Source: Listeria kieliensis
Lineage (GTDB): Bacteria > Bacillota > Bacilli > Lactobacillales > Listeriaceae
Reading direction: 5' to 3'
Assembly: GCF_003369925.1 (NCBI RefSeq)
Contig: NZ_LARY01000002.1
Location: 310,001-374,000 of the forward strand
DNA: 64,000 nt
Part shown: piece by piece, positions 40,002 through 49,077 of the stretch
How the letters are laid out: each line of letters opens with the position of its first letter
Position numbering within the stretch: position 1 is the stretch's first letter
Position numbers and translations under genes: made by a program
Notes under the pieces: generated by a model
What the model saw: only the letters and a program-made list of their open reading frames with translations
Databases searched by the model: none
Told to the model about the DNA's origin: nothing

Positions 40002-41822
40002 TTATTTCAACTCCTTCATCAAACCTAATCTTTCATACCAATCAACTACAGTTCCTAGTTGTATTTGAGTTCCTCCACCAGCCCCAAATACTTCTGCTAT
40101 TTTTCCTTTTTGTGGATTTGCGATGTCTTCAAAAGTAAAGTTAAAGTCTCTCATATCATCCATTAATTCATCTTTAGCCGAACCATTTAAGGAGTTAAAA
40201 GCTTCTTTAACATTTTCTAAATTTATGTCTTTAGTGACTTCGCATTGATGGTACGGCTTCACACTTTCAGGATAAGGAAGCCCTCTAGTATCATATTCTA
40301 ATATTTTTCCTTCTTCAACTGGACTTGTGAATTTACCAAATGGATCTCCATATCTATCAATTACCTGACCTGCCTTCAAATTAGCATCAGTCTTTATTGG
40401 CTTTCCACCACTATCACAAACAAAGCCATCTGTTCCTTTCGGTGGCCATTTTATTTCCCCAGCTTCATCTAAATAATCGGGAGAGCGAACAAGTTCGCCG
40501 CGCGCAGATTTATAAGCTGTCTCACCATTTTTCAATGTTACTTTTTCAGGCTCAAACGCTTTGCTTGTTTCTTTGATTATATCATCTGTTTGACGTCCTC
40601 CGCCATTCAAATTCAGGTCATACTTTTGTAAAACCTCTTTCATTTTCTCCGTCGCATTGCTTACTTGAGATGTTCCACTTGGTGGAATAGCTCCCACACT
40701 TTCTGGAGCGAGCTGACGCCTTGAATTTAGATTCAAGTTACCTTTAAAGTTATCCGCTACTCTCCCGACTTCATCCAGTCCTCTCGTAACCTTTCCAATC
40801 CCTGTATGTATGCCTTCTTTCACAGTCGTTTTTAAACTATTTATTCGTGTTAAGGCGCTTTTCTGTCCCAACTTAATCAAGTCATCCGCTTTAGATGGAA
40901 TGCTCTTCACACCGTGCAGAAGATTATCGCTTAGACTGGCAAGCTTAGTACCTGATCGAATGGCTTGCGTGCCTCCTGAAAAAGCCTTCATTCCTGGCAC
41001 AATATCCAACAGCGAAAAGGCTCCACGCATCGCTCTTTCTGATGTATCCAGTTCGCGACCTGTTAGCCAGTCCTTTCCGCTAAGTGCCGCACTCATTTCT
41101 AAGCCGCCATAAGCCAAACCTAATGCGAGTCCGGCAGGCGGGCAGAAAATACTCACGCCCACAATGGCTACCGTTGCCACCACATTCACCCAAAACTCTT
41201 TTTTCTGTTGCTCATCTTTGATAGAAGTATATTCAAAGGCTCGTGAGTTCAACATGGCACTTCTAAACTCTTTTCGGCTCACTTCTTGATCTTTGTTCTG
41301 CCTTTTCCACTCCTCGTACTGGAGTTTCATTTGATCGGCATAATAATTATCTCCGCTGAACAAATCATCCAAACTGACTTCTTTTTTAGGCACTTCGATT
41401 TCTTCCCGTGTGTAGCTATTTGCATACGTTGTAATGGTTTTAGTCGCACCAATCCGATTTTTCGTTGTAAACTTCGAAGCGTCTAAGTCCCGCATGCCTT
41501 CCACAAATTCATCTAATGCCTCATAAAAAGGCTGGTCAATCTTATCATTCACAAGTTCCCCTGCTTCTCCCGCAAAGTCATGTAAGACCTCAAAATCTTC
41601 ATAGAGTTCTTGGAGCTTCTTTCTGTTATCCGTGTGAGAAAAAGAAATAGCACCATCTGCATCCAATCTCGCAATATCCTTTTCCATTTCTTCTAAGTTC
41701 TTGGAAACATCTTTTAGGCTGTCTATGGCACCTTTCCCCCAAACGCCTTTTCCAATGAGGCTTCCGATGCTTTTTTCTGCTTTTCCAAAATCATCTTCCT
41801 GATAATGAACATCTTTCACCAA
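40002..41822 (-). CDS. Polymorphic toxin with C-terminal TNT (NAD+ glycohydrolase-like) domain
   Basis: The 606-residue protein has an alpha-helical N-terminus (about 1-130) of type VII/WXG-like character, a hydrophobic segment (about 208-245, VNVVATVAIVGVSIFCPPAG), a PT-TG pre-toxin module (GKDWLTGRELDTSERAMRGAFSLLDIVPGMK, split here by position 250-280), and a TNT-type end (about 480-606) with QVIDRYGDPFGKF, TRGLPYPES and FGAGGGTQIQLG. TNT toxins cleave NAD+. There is no Sec signal peptide, so ESX-type secretion is inferred. TTG 41822 or the next codon GTG is the start. Confidence 0.8.
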   Translation of the reverse strand: MVKDVHYQEDDFGKAEKSIGSLIGKGVWGKGAIDSLKDVSKNLEEMEKDIARLDADGAISFSHTDNRKKLQELYEDFEVLHDFAGEAGELVNDKIDQPFYEALDEFVEGMRDLDASKFTTKNRIGATKTITTYANSYTREEIEVPKKEVSLDDLFSGDNYYADQMKLQYEEWKRQNKDQEVSRKEFRSAMLNSRAFEYTSIKDEQQKKEFWVNVVATVAIVGVSIFCPPAGLALGLAYGGLEMSAALSGKDWLTGRELDTSERAMRGAFSLLDIVPGMKAFSGGTQAIRSGTKLASLSDNLLHGVKSIPSKADDLIKLGQKSALTRINSLKTTVKEGIHTGIGKVTRGLDEVGRVADNFKGNLNLNSRRQLAPESVGAIPPSGTSQVSNATEKMKEVLQKYDLNLNGGGRQTDDIIKETSKAFEPEKVTLKNGETAYKSARGELVRSPDYLDEAGEIKWPPKGTDGFVCDSGGKPIKTDANLKAGQVIDRYGDPFGKFTSPVEEGKILEYDTRGLPYPESVKPYHQCEVTKDINLENVKEAFNSLNGSAKDELMDDMRDFNFTFEDIANPQKGKIAEVFGAGGGTQIQLGTVVDWYERLGLMKELK

Positions 41823-41922
41823 TCACATTCACCCACCTATTTATTTTTCATCAGACAGAATAAATAAATTTGTCTCATATATGCATTTTTAGGGAGAAAA
41901 TTAGGTAGAAGAAAAAAATTCA

Positions 41923-42000
41923 ACATAACGAAAAAAGCTGTACCGCAATGGGTACAGCTTCTTTCAGCGCAATCAAAAGGAGAAATTCACACAATCAAAT
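41923..42000. repeat. 78-bp direct repeat, right copy
   Basis: Matches 36694-36771 at 76 of 78 bases and marks the right border of the accessory island. Confidence 0.9.
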
Positions 42001-42247
42001 AAAGGGGGTATTTGTTTGTGATTTATTTCACGGTATTAATATATCATATCTAAATACATAATTCAATACTTCACAAACTTTTTTTGGAAGTTTTTTTTAT
42101 CTTTTTCTTTTATTTATAATGATGAAAAATTAGCTTTCTCTTCACTGTATTATTATTCACAAGCAATTAAAAGAACAGTCTAACAAATTGGCTTTATTAG
42201 GATATTCTCTTTCCAGCTAAACGAATAATACAGTATCTCACACATTT
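42001..42247. other. AT-rich stretch without a gene
   Basis: No supported frame, RNA or repeat is seen between the right island repeat and the pepF terminator. It starts with ribosome-site-like AAAGGGGGT and a stop-filled frame, so it may be remnant coding sequence. Confidence 0.4.
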
Positions 42248-42290
42248 AAAAAAAGAGGAAGCTTTCTCAATTAGCAAGGCTTCCTCTTAA
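42248..42290 (-). terminator. Terminator of pepF
   Basis: AAGAGGAAGC pairs with GCTTCCTCTT across a 16-base loop, with T on the minus strand. Confidence 0.7.
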
Positions 42291-42322
42291 AACTTTTTTT
42301 GTAAATTTATAATTTCACAAAG

Positions 42323-44134
42323 TTAATTTTCCAATTTTTCAAGTTCGATTAGACGCGCTTCAAAAACTTCCAACGCATCTTCAATGACTTGGCTACTTGT
42401 CATATCTACACCTGCACGTTTTAAAACTTCAATTGGGAAATCTGAACTCCCCGCTTTTAAATAATCTAAATAAGCTTCGACAGCCGGAGTTCCTTCATGT
42501 AAAATTTTAGCACTTAACGCAGATGCAGCGGAAAAGCCCGTCGCATATTGATATACATAGTAATTCATGTAAAAATGCGGAATACGGGACCACTCGTAGC
42601 CAATTTCAGGATCATATTGGACCGAATCACCGTAATAATTTTTATTGATCTTGAAATATTGTTCAGTCAAGAACTCTGCAGTTAAGGCTTCACCATTTTG
42701 ATCTGCTTGATGGATTAAATGTTCGAATTCAGCAAATTGAGTTTGACGGAAAACAGTTCCTTTAAACCCATCTAAATAATGGTTAAGTAGATAAGCTCGA
42801 ACTTTGGGATCTTCATATTTCTTAAGCAAATAATCCGTCAAAAGGTTTTCATTCGTTGTTGATGCTACTTCCGCAAGAAATATCGAATAGTCTCCATAAA
42901 TATAAGGTTGATTCGTTCGTGTATAGTAACTATGGACGCTATGCCCTAATTCATGAGCTAGTGTAAACACATTATCAATATTATTTTGCCAGTTTAGCAA
43001 GATATAAGGATTAGTACTATACGCTCCTGACGAATAAGCACCACTTCGTTTACCTTTATTTTCAACCACATCAATCCATCTATTTGCGAAAGCTTTTTTG
43101 AGAATTTCTTGATACTCTTCACCTAATGGTTTCAAAGCTTCTAAAACGAGCTCTTTCGCTTCTTCATAAGAGAATTCTAACTTCACTTCACTCGAAAGTG
43201 GTGTATACATATCATACATTCGCAAATCTTTTAAGCCCAAAATTTTCTTGCGCATAGCAACATAACGATGTAATAGTGGTAAATGTTGGTTAACTGTCTG
43301 TACTAACGAATCATATACCGTTTCAGGAATATGGTTTCCAGAAAGGGCTGCCTCACGAGCTGATTGATAGCCTCGCACGGATGCATAAAAATTAGATTTT
43401 TTCACCTGACCATTTAATGTTTGAGCAAGAGTATTTTTTAAGCCTTCATAAACGGAATAAAGTCCTTTGAACGCTTCCTCGCGAACACGACGGTCACTAC
43501 TTTCAAGTAGCTTCCCATAGCGGCCATGCGTAATTTCAACTTCATTCCCATTCTCATCGCGAATGACTGGAAACTTCAAATCAGCATTGTTTAGTGTGCT
43601 GAATGTATTCGAGGAACTGCCAAGCACTTCGCCCGCATTTGCTAAAATCGCTTCTTCTTTTTCAGATAAAATATAAGGGCGACTTAAATTTAATTCTTCA
43701 AGAACATGCTTATATAATTCAAGTTCTTTATTTTCATTTAAGAACGCTTTAAGGCGCGTCTCTTCAATGGATAAAATCTCAGGATCAAAATAACTTAAAC
43801 CTGTAATTACTTGCGTGATTAGACTTCCTGCTCGACTATTCATTCCTTGATACGTTGCATCTGCTGTATCTTGATCAAGCTTCAAATGCGCGTATACATA
43901 TAATTTCTCAAGTCGATCGAAAAGTGCATCGCGAAACTTTAAGGCTCTTAGAAGCGCCTCCGCACTATCTCCAAGCGTTCCTTTGAATTGTTCACTTTGC
44001 TTGCTTAGTTCTTGAATTTCTTTAAACTCTTTTTCAAAAGCCTCATCTGACGGGAAAATAGTTGTAAGATCCCAAGTCAGTTCTTCTGGCACTTCATTTC
44101 TTGCAGGCAATGCTCCTATTTTGTTCTCTGCCAT
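42323..44134 (-). CDS. pepF: Oligoendopeptidase F
   Basis: The M3-family zinc peptidase of about 603 residues has the catalytic HExxH in TLAHELGHSVHSYY (about residue 385) and the downstream glutamate in FLAEVASTTNE. It degrades intracellular oligopeptides of about 7-17 residues. ATG 44132-44134 has GGGGAGG seven bases upstream. Its nearness to coiA, mecA, spxA and opp is conserved in Listeria. Confidence 0.95.
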   Translation of the reverse strand: MAENKIGALPARNEVPEELTWDLTTIFPSDEAFEKEFKEIQELSKQSEQFKGTLGDSAEALLRALKFRDALFDRLEKLYVYAHLKLDQDTADATYQGMNSRAGSLITQVITGLSYFDPEILSIEETRLKAFLNENKELELYKHVLEELNLSRPYILSEKEEAILANAGEVLGSSSNTFSTLNNADLKFPVIRDENGNEVEITHGRYGKLLESSDRRVREEAFKGLYSVYEGLKNTLAQTLNGQVKKSNFYASVRGYQSAREAALSGNHIPETVYDSLVQTVNQHLPLLHRYVAMRKKILGLKDLRMYDMYTPLSSEVKLEFSYEEAKELVLEALKPLGEEYQEILKKAFANRWIDVVENKGKRSGAYSSGAYSTNPYILLNWQNNIDNVFTLAHELGHSVHSYYTRTNQPYIYGDYSIFLAEVASTTNENLLTDYLLKKYEDPKVRAYLLNHYLDGFKGTVFRQTQFAEFEHLIHQADQNGEALTAEFLTEQYFKINKNYYGDSVQYDPEIGYEWSRIPHFYMNYYVYQYATGFSAASALSAKILHEGTPAVEAYLDYLKAGSSDFPIEVLKRAGVDMTSSQVIEDALEVFEARLIELEKLEN

Positions 44135-44205
44135 CTTAAAACCTCCCCAAATCAATCTTCCTTTTTATTATGATCTAAAAATCATAAAAATGCAAAAATC
44201 ATAAA

Positions 44206-45321
44206 TTAAGAAAAAATTTGTGGGGTTTGTCGCCATTTCATTTTTCTAAGCAATCGGTAGTTCCCACTCGAAATCTCAACAAGTATCTCTTTTTCTTCCA
44301 GATATAGAAGATATTCTTTTAATAATTCCTCCGCTTCTTCTTCATGAAAGCCCAGTACTTTTAACGGTACTACACAAGCTCGAAAACGTTCAGCAATCGC
44401 TTTGTACGCAAAACTCTCCCCCGCTTCGAGTCGGTCAAAGAAATGGATCCAAAGCGAAAACTGCCATTCTACGGGAGCCGTATGAACAAGAAATTGTTTA
44501 CTCAATTGCACTCCGACTTGAAGGGGTAAATGATAAAGCGAGAAACCTGAATGATAGAGTTCTTGCATAAAATGACTCCGTGACTTATATTTCGCATAGT
44601 AGTAGCAAAGCCGTTCCCGTTCAATTTCGCGGTGGTGAGGTTGATATTTTTTCTGTTTTCCTCCTTTGGCCGCTCTCATTTTCTGCTTCATTTCACTAAG
44701 TGGGAGGGTTAACGGGAGAAGCAAACGCTCCCCAAAAAAGTATTTACTCCCTGCATGGACAAGATGGTGAATACACTCGATTCTACGCTTTTCTGGTTGA
44801 AAGAAAAGCAAATAATAGCCCAGCTCTTCACTTTTTCTAATGAAACATTGTTGAAAATTTGAAAAAGCATAGCTAAATTTGTTTTTTATAATGTCTTGGC
44901 CTAGTAACCAAACCGGAATAAACCTTTCTGATAGATAGTCATTTGTTCGCTCCAGCAATTGAGAAGTTGGAATCGTCGAGCACTGAAACTCAACCGCATA
45001 CTGCCCATCAACCAGAAGATCTGCTTGTCTATGAATAGCTTGGAGAAAACTTTCTAGTTTTACTTCAAATCCCTGATAAAGTAACCAACGACATAACTCC
45101 TTTTTCCCCAGTAAATGTTTTCTCGTCTCTCCTTCTGAAGAAAAGCGGCATCTTGCTCCCTGCTTATGCGCAAAATGAGGTAGTTTAATATCACCACATT
45201 TAAGAATTAGCTCTTCTCCACACGCTGGACATAAAAAGGAATCTTGCTTCGCTTTTAAATGTGAAATGTTCGCCTGCGTAGCTGTAAAATAGTCACCTTG
45301 TTTGTTCTTTGCTGTAAACAT
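44206..45321 (-). CDS. coiA: Competence protein CoiA
   Basis: The protein of about 371 residues matches CoiA: an N-terminal zinc-ribbon-like SFLCPACGEELILKCG, then HFAHKQGARC, and the nuclease-like core LLVDGQYAVEFQCSTI with D and E-x-Q active-site residues. CoiA promotes recombination of incoming single-stranded DNA during transformation. ATG 45319-45321, nine bases after AAAGG, is preferred over ATG 45330. Confidence 0.9.
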   Translation of the reverse strand: MFTAKNKQGDYFTATQANISHLKAKQDSFLCPACGEELILKCGDIKLPHFAHKQGARCRFSSEGETRKHLLGKKELCRWLLYQGFEVKLESFLQAIHRQADLLVDGQYAVEFQCSTIPTSQLLERTNDYLSERFIPVWLLGQDIIKNKFSYAFSNFQQCFIRKSEELGYYLLFFQPEKRRIECIHHLVHAGSKYFFGERLLLPLTLPLSEMKQKMRAAKGGKQKKYQPHHREIERERLCYYYAKYKSRSHFMQELYHSGFSLYHLPLQVGVQLSKQFLVHTAPVEWQFSLWIHFFDRLEAGESFAYKAIAERFRACVVPLKVLGFHEEEAEELLKEYLLYLEEKEILVEISSGNYRLLRKMKWRQTPQIFS

Positions 45322-45397
45322 TTCCAACATCCTTTACTCGTTTTATTTATTCATTTCGACAAGACTACACCCAAACCCTTCATTTATTTTAAAATCA

Positions 45398-45437
45398 CAA
45401 AAAAAGACTCGTTTCTATATTTTAGAAACGAGCCCTG
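45398..45437 (-). terminator. Terminator of mecA
   Basis: GACTCGTTTCTA and TAGAAACGAGCC arms, with T7 on the minus strand. Confidence 0.88.
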
Positions 45438-45445
45438 TTTATTTC

Positions 45446-46108
45446 TTAATCAACAAAATATTGTTTTACTTGTTCTAATGCCGGATTATCAAAAATCAGT
45501 TTACCATATTCGTCCAACATGTAGCCTGTTAAGTTTGACTCAATGCCATACTCAAGCAATATGCTGACCGTATTGTCAATGTTTGATTCATTATATTGAG
45601 TTTCAGGAAATTCCACATAAAGGAAATATCTATCTTGATAAACGTAGAGCTTTGTGTCTACATTTTGAAGTCCAGATGCGTGACTCATTTGAATTAAATC
45701 TTCAAAGTCATTAAATGACAAGACAAACTCTAATGTGCCTTCATCGTCCTCCGAATCCTTTTTAACTGGATTAAAGTTTTCTTCTAACATTTTCTCAATT
45801 CGTTCCTCAGCAGCCAGTTCATCTTGACTAGCCGAACTAAGTTCAAAGTTTCCTTCGCCTTGTTTCGACAAATTCGCCTTCGTTACAAATACTTCTAGAC
45901 CATGTTTTAAAGCTTGGACTTGTATCCAGAGCGGACCTTCAGGAGCGAACTCTTCTTCATACTTCAGCTCATCCATCATTTCCCAAAAAAGCTCTTCACT
46001 CTTTTCGCGATCATACCAGACATCTTCCTGATTGAAGCCGCGCTCTTCGAGATCCAGATAAGAAATGTAAAATTTAATTGTATCCTCATTAATTCGTTCA
46101 ATTTCCAT
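45446..46108 (-). CDS. mecA: Adaptor protein MecA
   Basis: The protein of about 220 residues starts MEIERINEDTIKFYISYLDLEERGF, the conserved N-terminal substrate-binding domain, then an acidic linker (about 85-115) and a C-terminal ClpC-binding domain (FSF-type FVLSFNDFEDLIQMSH, then EYGKLIF). It delivers ComK, Spx-type and other substrates to ClpCP. ATG 46106-46108, nine bases after AGGGAG, is preferred to the GTG at 46114. The middle and C-terminal regions look divergent from the L. monocytogenes sequence as I recall it. Confidence 0.92.
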   Translation of the reverse strand: MEIERINEDTIKFYISYLDLEERGFNQEDVWYDREKSEELFWEMMDELKYEEEFAPEGPLWIQVQALKHGLEVFVTKANLSKQGEGNFELSSASQDELAAEERIEKMLEENFNPVKKDSEDDEGTLEFVLSFNDFEDLIQMSHASGLQNVDTKLYVYQDRYFLYVEFPETQYNESNIDNTVSILLEYGIESNLTGYMLDEYGKLIFDNPALEQVKQYFVD

Positions 46109-46257
46109 CGTCACACTCTCCCTTCCAATTTAGTCACTGACAACGAAGGGTAAACTTCATACCTATATTTTATCTTATAATAGATGATTATACCACCTTT
46201 TATTCTTTTGGGCTCTTATCTTACCTCAAAATTACATTTTGCGCAAGTTTCCGAACT

Positions 46258-46302
46258 GAACAAAAAAACTGTCGGAAACCTTAGCTAGATTTCCAACAGC
46301 TT
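46258..46302 (-). terminator. Terminator of spxA
   Basis: CTGTTGGAAA and TTTCCGACAG arms, with T7 on the minus strand. Confidence 0.8.
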
Positions 46303-46306
46303 TCAA

Positions 46307-46702
46307 TTAGTTAACCATTTTTTGAGCTTCACGCAATTGATAAGTTCTCACCTTTCTTGGCAAGAAACGACGAATTTCGTCTTCGTTATATCCAACTTGT
46401 AAACGTTTTTCATCGATAATAATTGGACGTCTTAAAAGCCCTGGGTTTTTCTGAATCAATTCAAAAAGCTCTTGCAGAGGCAAACTGTCTAAATCAACAT
46501 TTAGCTTCTGAAATGTTTTTGAACGAGTTGAAATAATTTCATCGGTTCCATCTTCCGTCATACGAAGGATTTCTTTTATTTCATCTAAACTTAACGGTTC
46601 AGAAAAAATATTTCTTTCTTTGTATGGAATTTCATGGTTTTCCAACCAAGCTCGTGCTTTGCGACAAGATGTGCAACTAGGTGAAGTGTATAACGTTACC
46701 AT
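46307..46702 (-). CDS. spxA: Redox-responsive global regulator SpxA
   Basis: The 131-residue ArsC-fold protein has the CxxC switch in [12 protein letters not shown] (residues 10-13), RPI in [18 protein letters not shown] and the C-terminal RNA-polymerase-binding end. Spx binds the alpha subunit C-terminal domain and turns on thiol-stress genes; SpxA1 is essential for aerobic growth of L. monocytogenes. It sits next to mecA, whose product family helps degrade Spx. Confidence 0.95.
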   Translation of the reverse strand: MVTLYTSPSCTSCRKARAWLENHEIPYKERNIFSEPLSLDEIKEILRMTEDGTDEIISTRSKTFQKLNVDLDSLPLQELFELIQKNPGLLRRPIIIDEKRLQVGYNEDEIRRFLPRKVRTYQLREAQKMVN

Positions 46703-46990
46703 TAGACATTCACACTCCTTAATCGGTTAATTTTTTTGTTTCATTCAAAAAACGAATTGCTAATCCATTCTCTTTTTGAAAATAGCAATCAAGAACCTAC
46801 ATTCTCATTATACACTAAAATTGTGAAATTCTATAGAGCTATTTTAAATTTTTTATTCGACTAGAAAAAGGATTTAGTGAGTCGTCAAATGTATCTTACC
46901 CTTACTATACATTCCTTAAACTAAACCAGCATGAAAAAAAAGATAAGAAAATTAAAATTTAATGAGAATTTTATTAATTTCTTTTCACAA
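46703..46990. other. Intergenic region upstream of spxA
   Basis: AT-rich and non-coding. A TATAAT on the minus strand at 46807-46812 may be the spxA -10, with a weak -35, giving a leader of about 100 bases. No RNA gene is recognised. Confidence 0.4.
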
Positions 46991-46992
46991 AC

Positions 46993-47029
46993 ACAAAAAG
47001 AGCCTCACTTGCGCGAGGCCCTTTTTTAT
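46993..47029 (-). terminator. Terminator of the opp operon
   Basis: AAAAAGaGCCTC pairs with GAGGCcCTTTTTT, with T on the minus strand; it overlaps the oppF stop. Confidence 0.85.
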
Positions 47030-47988
47030 TTCATCGCTGCACTTGTCAGCTTTGCATGTTTTTCTTTATACATCTCTTCTTCTGCTTCCGAACAATATAC
47101 ATAATGTCCAGGCGCAATTTCACGCATTTTAATTTCTTCTCCATCTTTATACTCATGTGAACTCGGATCATAAAGTTTACGAACTCGAGAACGCTCGTAA
47201 TTCGGATCCGGAAGTGGAATTGCAGATAATAAAGACTCAGTATATGGATGAAGCGGTGCACGATATAAATCGTCAGCAGGAGCAAGCTCCACTAGCTTCC
47301 CAAAATACATAACACCAATACGATCACTGATATATTTAACCATTGAAAGGTCATGCGCAATAAATAAATACGTAAGCCCTTTTTCTTTTTGCAGATCGCG
47401 CAAAAGGTTAACTACTTGTGCTTGAATAGAAACATCCAAAGCAGAAATAGGCTCATCAGCGATAATAAATTCAGGTTGAACAGCTAAAGCACGTGCAATA
47501 CCGATTCTTTGACGTTGACCGCCAGAAAATTCATGAGGATAACGTCCAGCATGTTCTTTACTCAATCCTACTGTTTCCAGTAAGTGATAAACTTGTTGTG
47601 TTGCTTCCTCAGGCGTTTTCGCAAGCCCATGAATCTTAATCCCTTCCGCAATAATATCGCGTACTTTCATACGTGGATTAAGCGACGCATATGGATCTTG
47701 GAAAATCATTTGCATTTTTCTACGGAATTCATGCATTTCCTTGCGGCTCTTCTTAGCATGTACATTTTTTCCTTTGTACAGCACTTCACCACCCGTTGCA
47801 TCATACAAACGAATAATCGTTCTACCCGTTGTCGATTTACCGCAACCTGATTCCCCAACAAGACCAAGCGTTTCGCCTTTATAAATATCGAAGGAAATAT
47901 CGTCCACAGCGCGCACTTCATTAGCTTTACCTTGGTTAAAATACTGTTTCAGATTATGAATCTCGAGTAATTTTTCTTTCTCACTCAC
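47026..47988 (-). CDS. oppF: Oligopeptide ABC transporter ATPase OppF
   Basis: The 320-residue ATPase has Walker A GESGCGKST, signature FSGGQRQRIG, Walker B EFIIADEP and the oligopeptide C-terminal module with YCSEAEEEM in place of the usual C-x-x-C. It powers oligopeptide import with OppD. GTG 47986-47988 overlaps the oppD end and has GGGAG nine bases upstream; a longer frame to 48069 is inside oppD and is rejected. Confidence 0.95.
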   Translation of the reverse strand: MSEKEKLLEIHNLKQYFNQGKANEVRAVDDISFDIYKGETLGLVGESGCGKSTTGRTIIRLYDATGGEVLYKGKNVHAKKSRKEMHEFRRKMQMIFQDPYASLNPRMKVRDIIAEGIKIHGLAKTPEEATQQVYHLLETVGLSKEHAGRYPHEFSGGQRQRIGIARALAVQPEFIIADEPISALDVSIQAQVVNLLRDLQKEKGLTYLFIAHDLSMVKYISDRIGVMYFGKLVELAPADDLYRAPLHPYTESLLSAIPLPDPNYERSRVRKLYDPSSHEYKDGEEIKMREIAPGHYVYCSEAEEEMYKEKHAKLTSAAMK

Positions 47989-49060
47989 CTTGCTCAACTC
48001 CCTTCGCGTGAACAGCTTGCATCCTCGGGTGTTCTTTTGCAAATTGCTCTTGTCGTCTAAGAACAGCATCAGGAGGCGTCACCTCAGGAGCATCCGGATG
48101 TAGCAACCAAGTTGCTGCATAATGCGTATCCGAAACTTTAAACATTGGTGGCTGTTCCTCCAGATCAATTTGCATCGCATACTGATTCCGCGCCGCAAAA
48201 GCATCGCCTTTTGGTGGTTTCAAAAGATCCGGTGGTGTCCCAGGAATCACGTAAAGTTCTTCATCATCCGTATCAAGCGTCGGCATGGAACTAATTAATC
48301 CCCAAGTATACGGGTGTTGCGGATTATAGAAAATTTCATCTACCGTTCCAATTTCCACAATTTTCCCAGCGTACATAACCGCAACGCGATCAGCAACATT
48401 CGCTACAACGCCGAGGTCATGCGTGATAAAAATAATAGACGTGTCAATTTTCTTTTGAAGATCTTTCATTAAATCAAGAATCTGCGCCTGAATGGTTACA
48501 TCGAGCGCCGTAGTTGGTTCATCTGCGATCAGAATTTGCGGGTTACAAGCAAGTGAAATCGCAATAACGACACGTTGCCTCATTCCTCCAGAAAATTGGT
48601 GCGGATACTGTTTAATTCGTTCTTCCGCATTTGGAATCCCAACAAGTTGCAATAAGCGTAACGCCGTTTTATGCGCTTCTGACTTGCCAATTTTTTGGTG
48701 CTTGATTAGCGGTTCAGAAATTTGTTTGCCAATTGTCATCGTTGGATTTAAAGAAGTCATCGGATCTTGGAAAATCATCGCGATATCTTTCCCACGAATT
48801 TTTTGCATTTGCTTTTCACTAGCAGTAGCCAAATCTTTCCCATCGAAAAGGATTTGACCAGATTTTATTTTCGAATTGCTTTCAGGAAGAAGTCGCATAA
48901 CGGCTTTCGTCGTAACCGACTTTCCTGAACCAGATTCTCCCACGATAGCAAGTGTTTCTCCTTTATGAAGATCGAAGCTCACTCCGCGAATCGCTTGAAC
49001 TTCACCGGCATAAGTGTGGAAGGAAATGTGCAAATCTTTTACTTCTAACAATTTTTCCAT
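47981..49060 (-). CDS. oppD: Oligopeptide ABC transporter ATPase OppD
   Basis: The 359-residue ATPase has Walker A GESGSGKSVTTK, signature FSGGMRQRVVI, Walker B ILIADEPTTALD and H-loop FITHDLG. The C-terminal oligopeptide_HPY domain starts near YTWGLISSMPTL. It pairs with OppF on the OppBC channel. It overlaps oppF by eight bases. Confidence 0.96.
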   Translation of the reverse strand: MEKLLEVKDLHISFHTYAGEVQAIRGVSFDLHKGETLAIVGESGSGKSVTTKAVMRLLPESNSKIKSGQILFDGKDLATASEKQMQKIRGKDIAMIFQDPMTSLNPTMTIGKQISEPLIKHQKIGKSEAHKTALRLLQLVGIPNAEERIKQYPHQFSGGMRQRVVIAISLACNPQILIADEPTTALDVTIQAQILDLMKDLQKKIDTSIIFITHDLGVVANVADRVAVMYAGKIVEIGTVDEIFYNPQHPYTWGLISSMPTLDTDDEELYVIPGTPPDLLKPPKGDAFAARNQYAMQIDLEEQPPMFKVSDTHYAATWLLHPDAPEVTPPDAVLRRQEQFAKEHPRMQAVHAKGVEQGE

Positions 49061-49077
49061 CGTTCCTCACCTTTCCT

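Noticed and set aside
36694-42000. Prophage or integrative element
   Set aside because: There is no integrase, structural gene or tRNA attachment site; only direct repeats and toxin/secreted-protein genes are present.
47989-48069. 27-residue N-terminal extension of OppF
   Set aside because: It lies inside the oppD coding end; the GTG at 47988 has a well-placed ribosome site and gives the normal OppF start.
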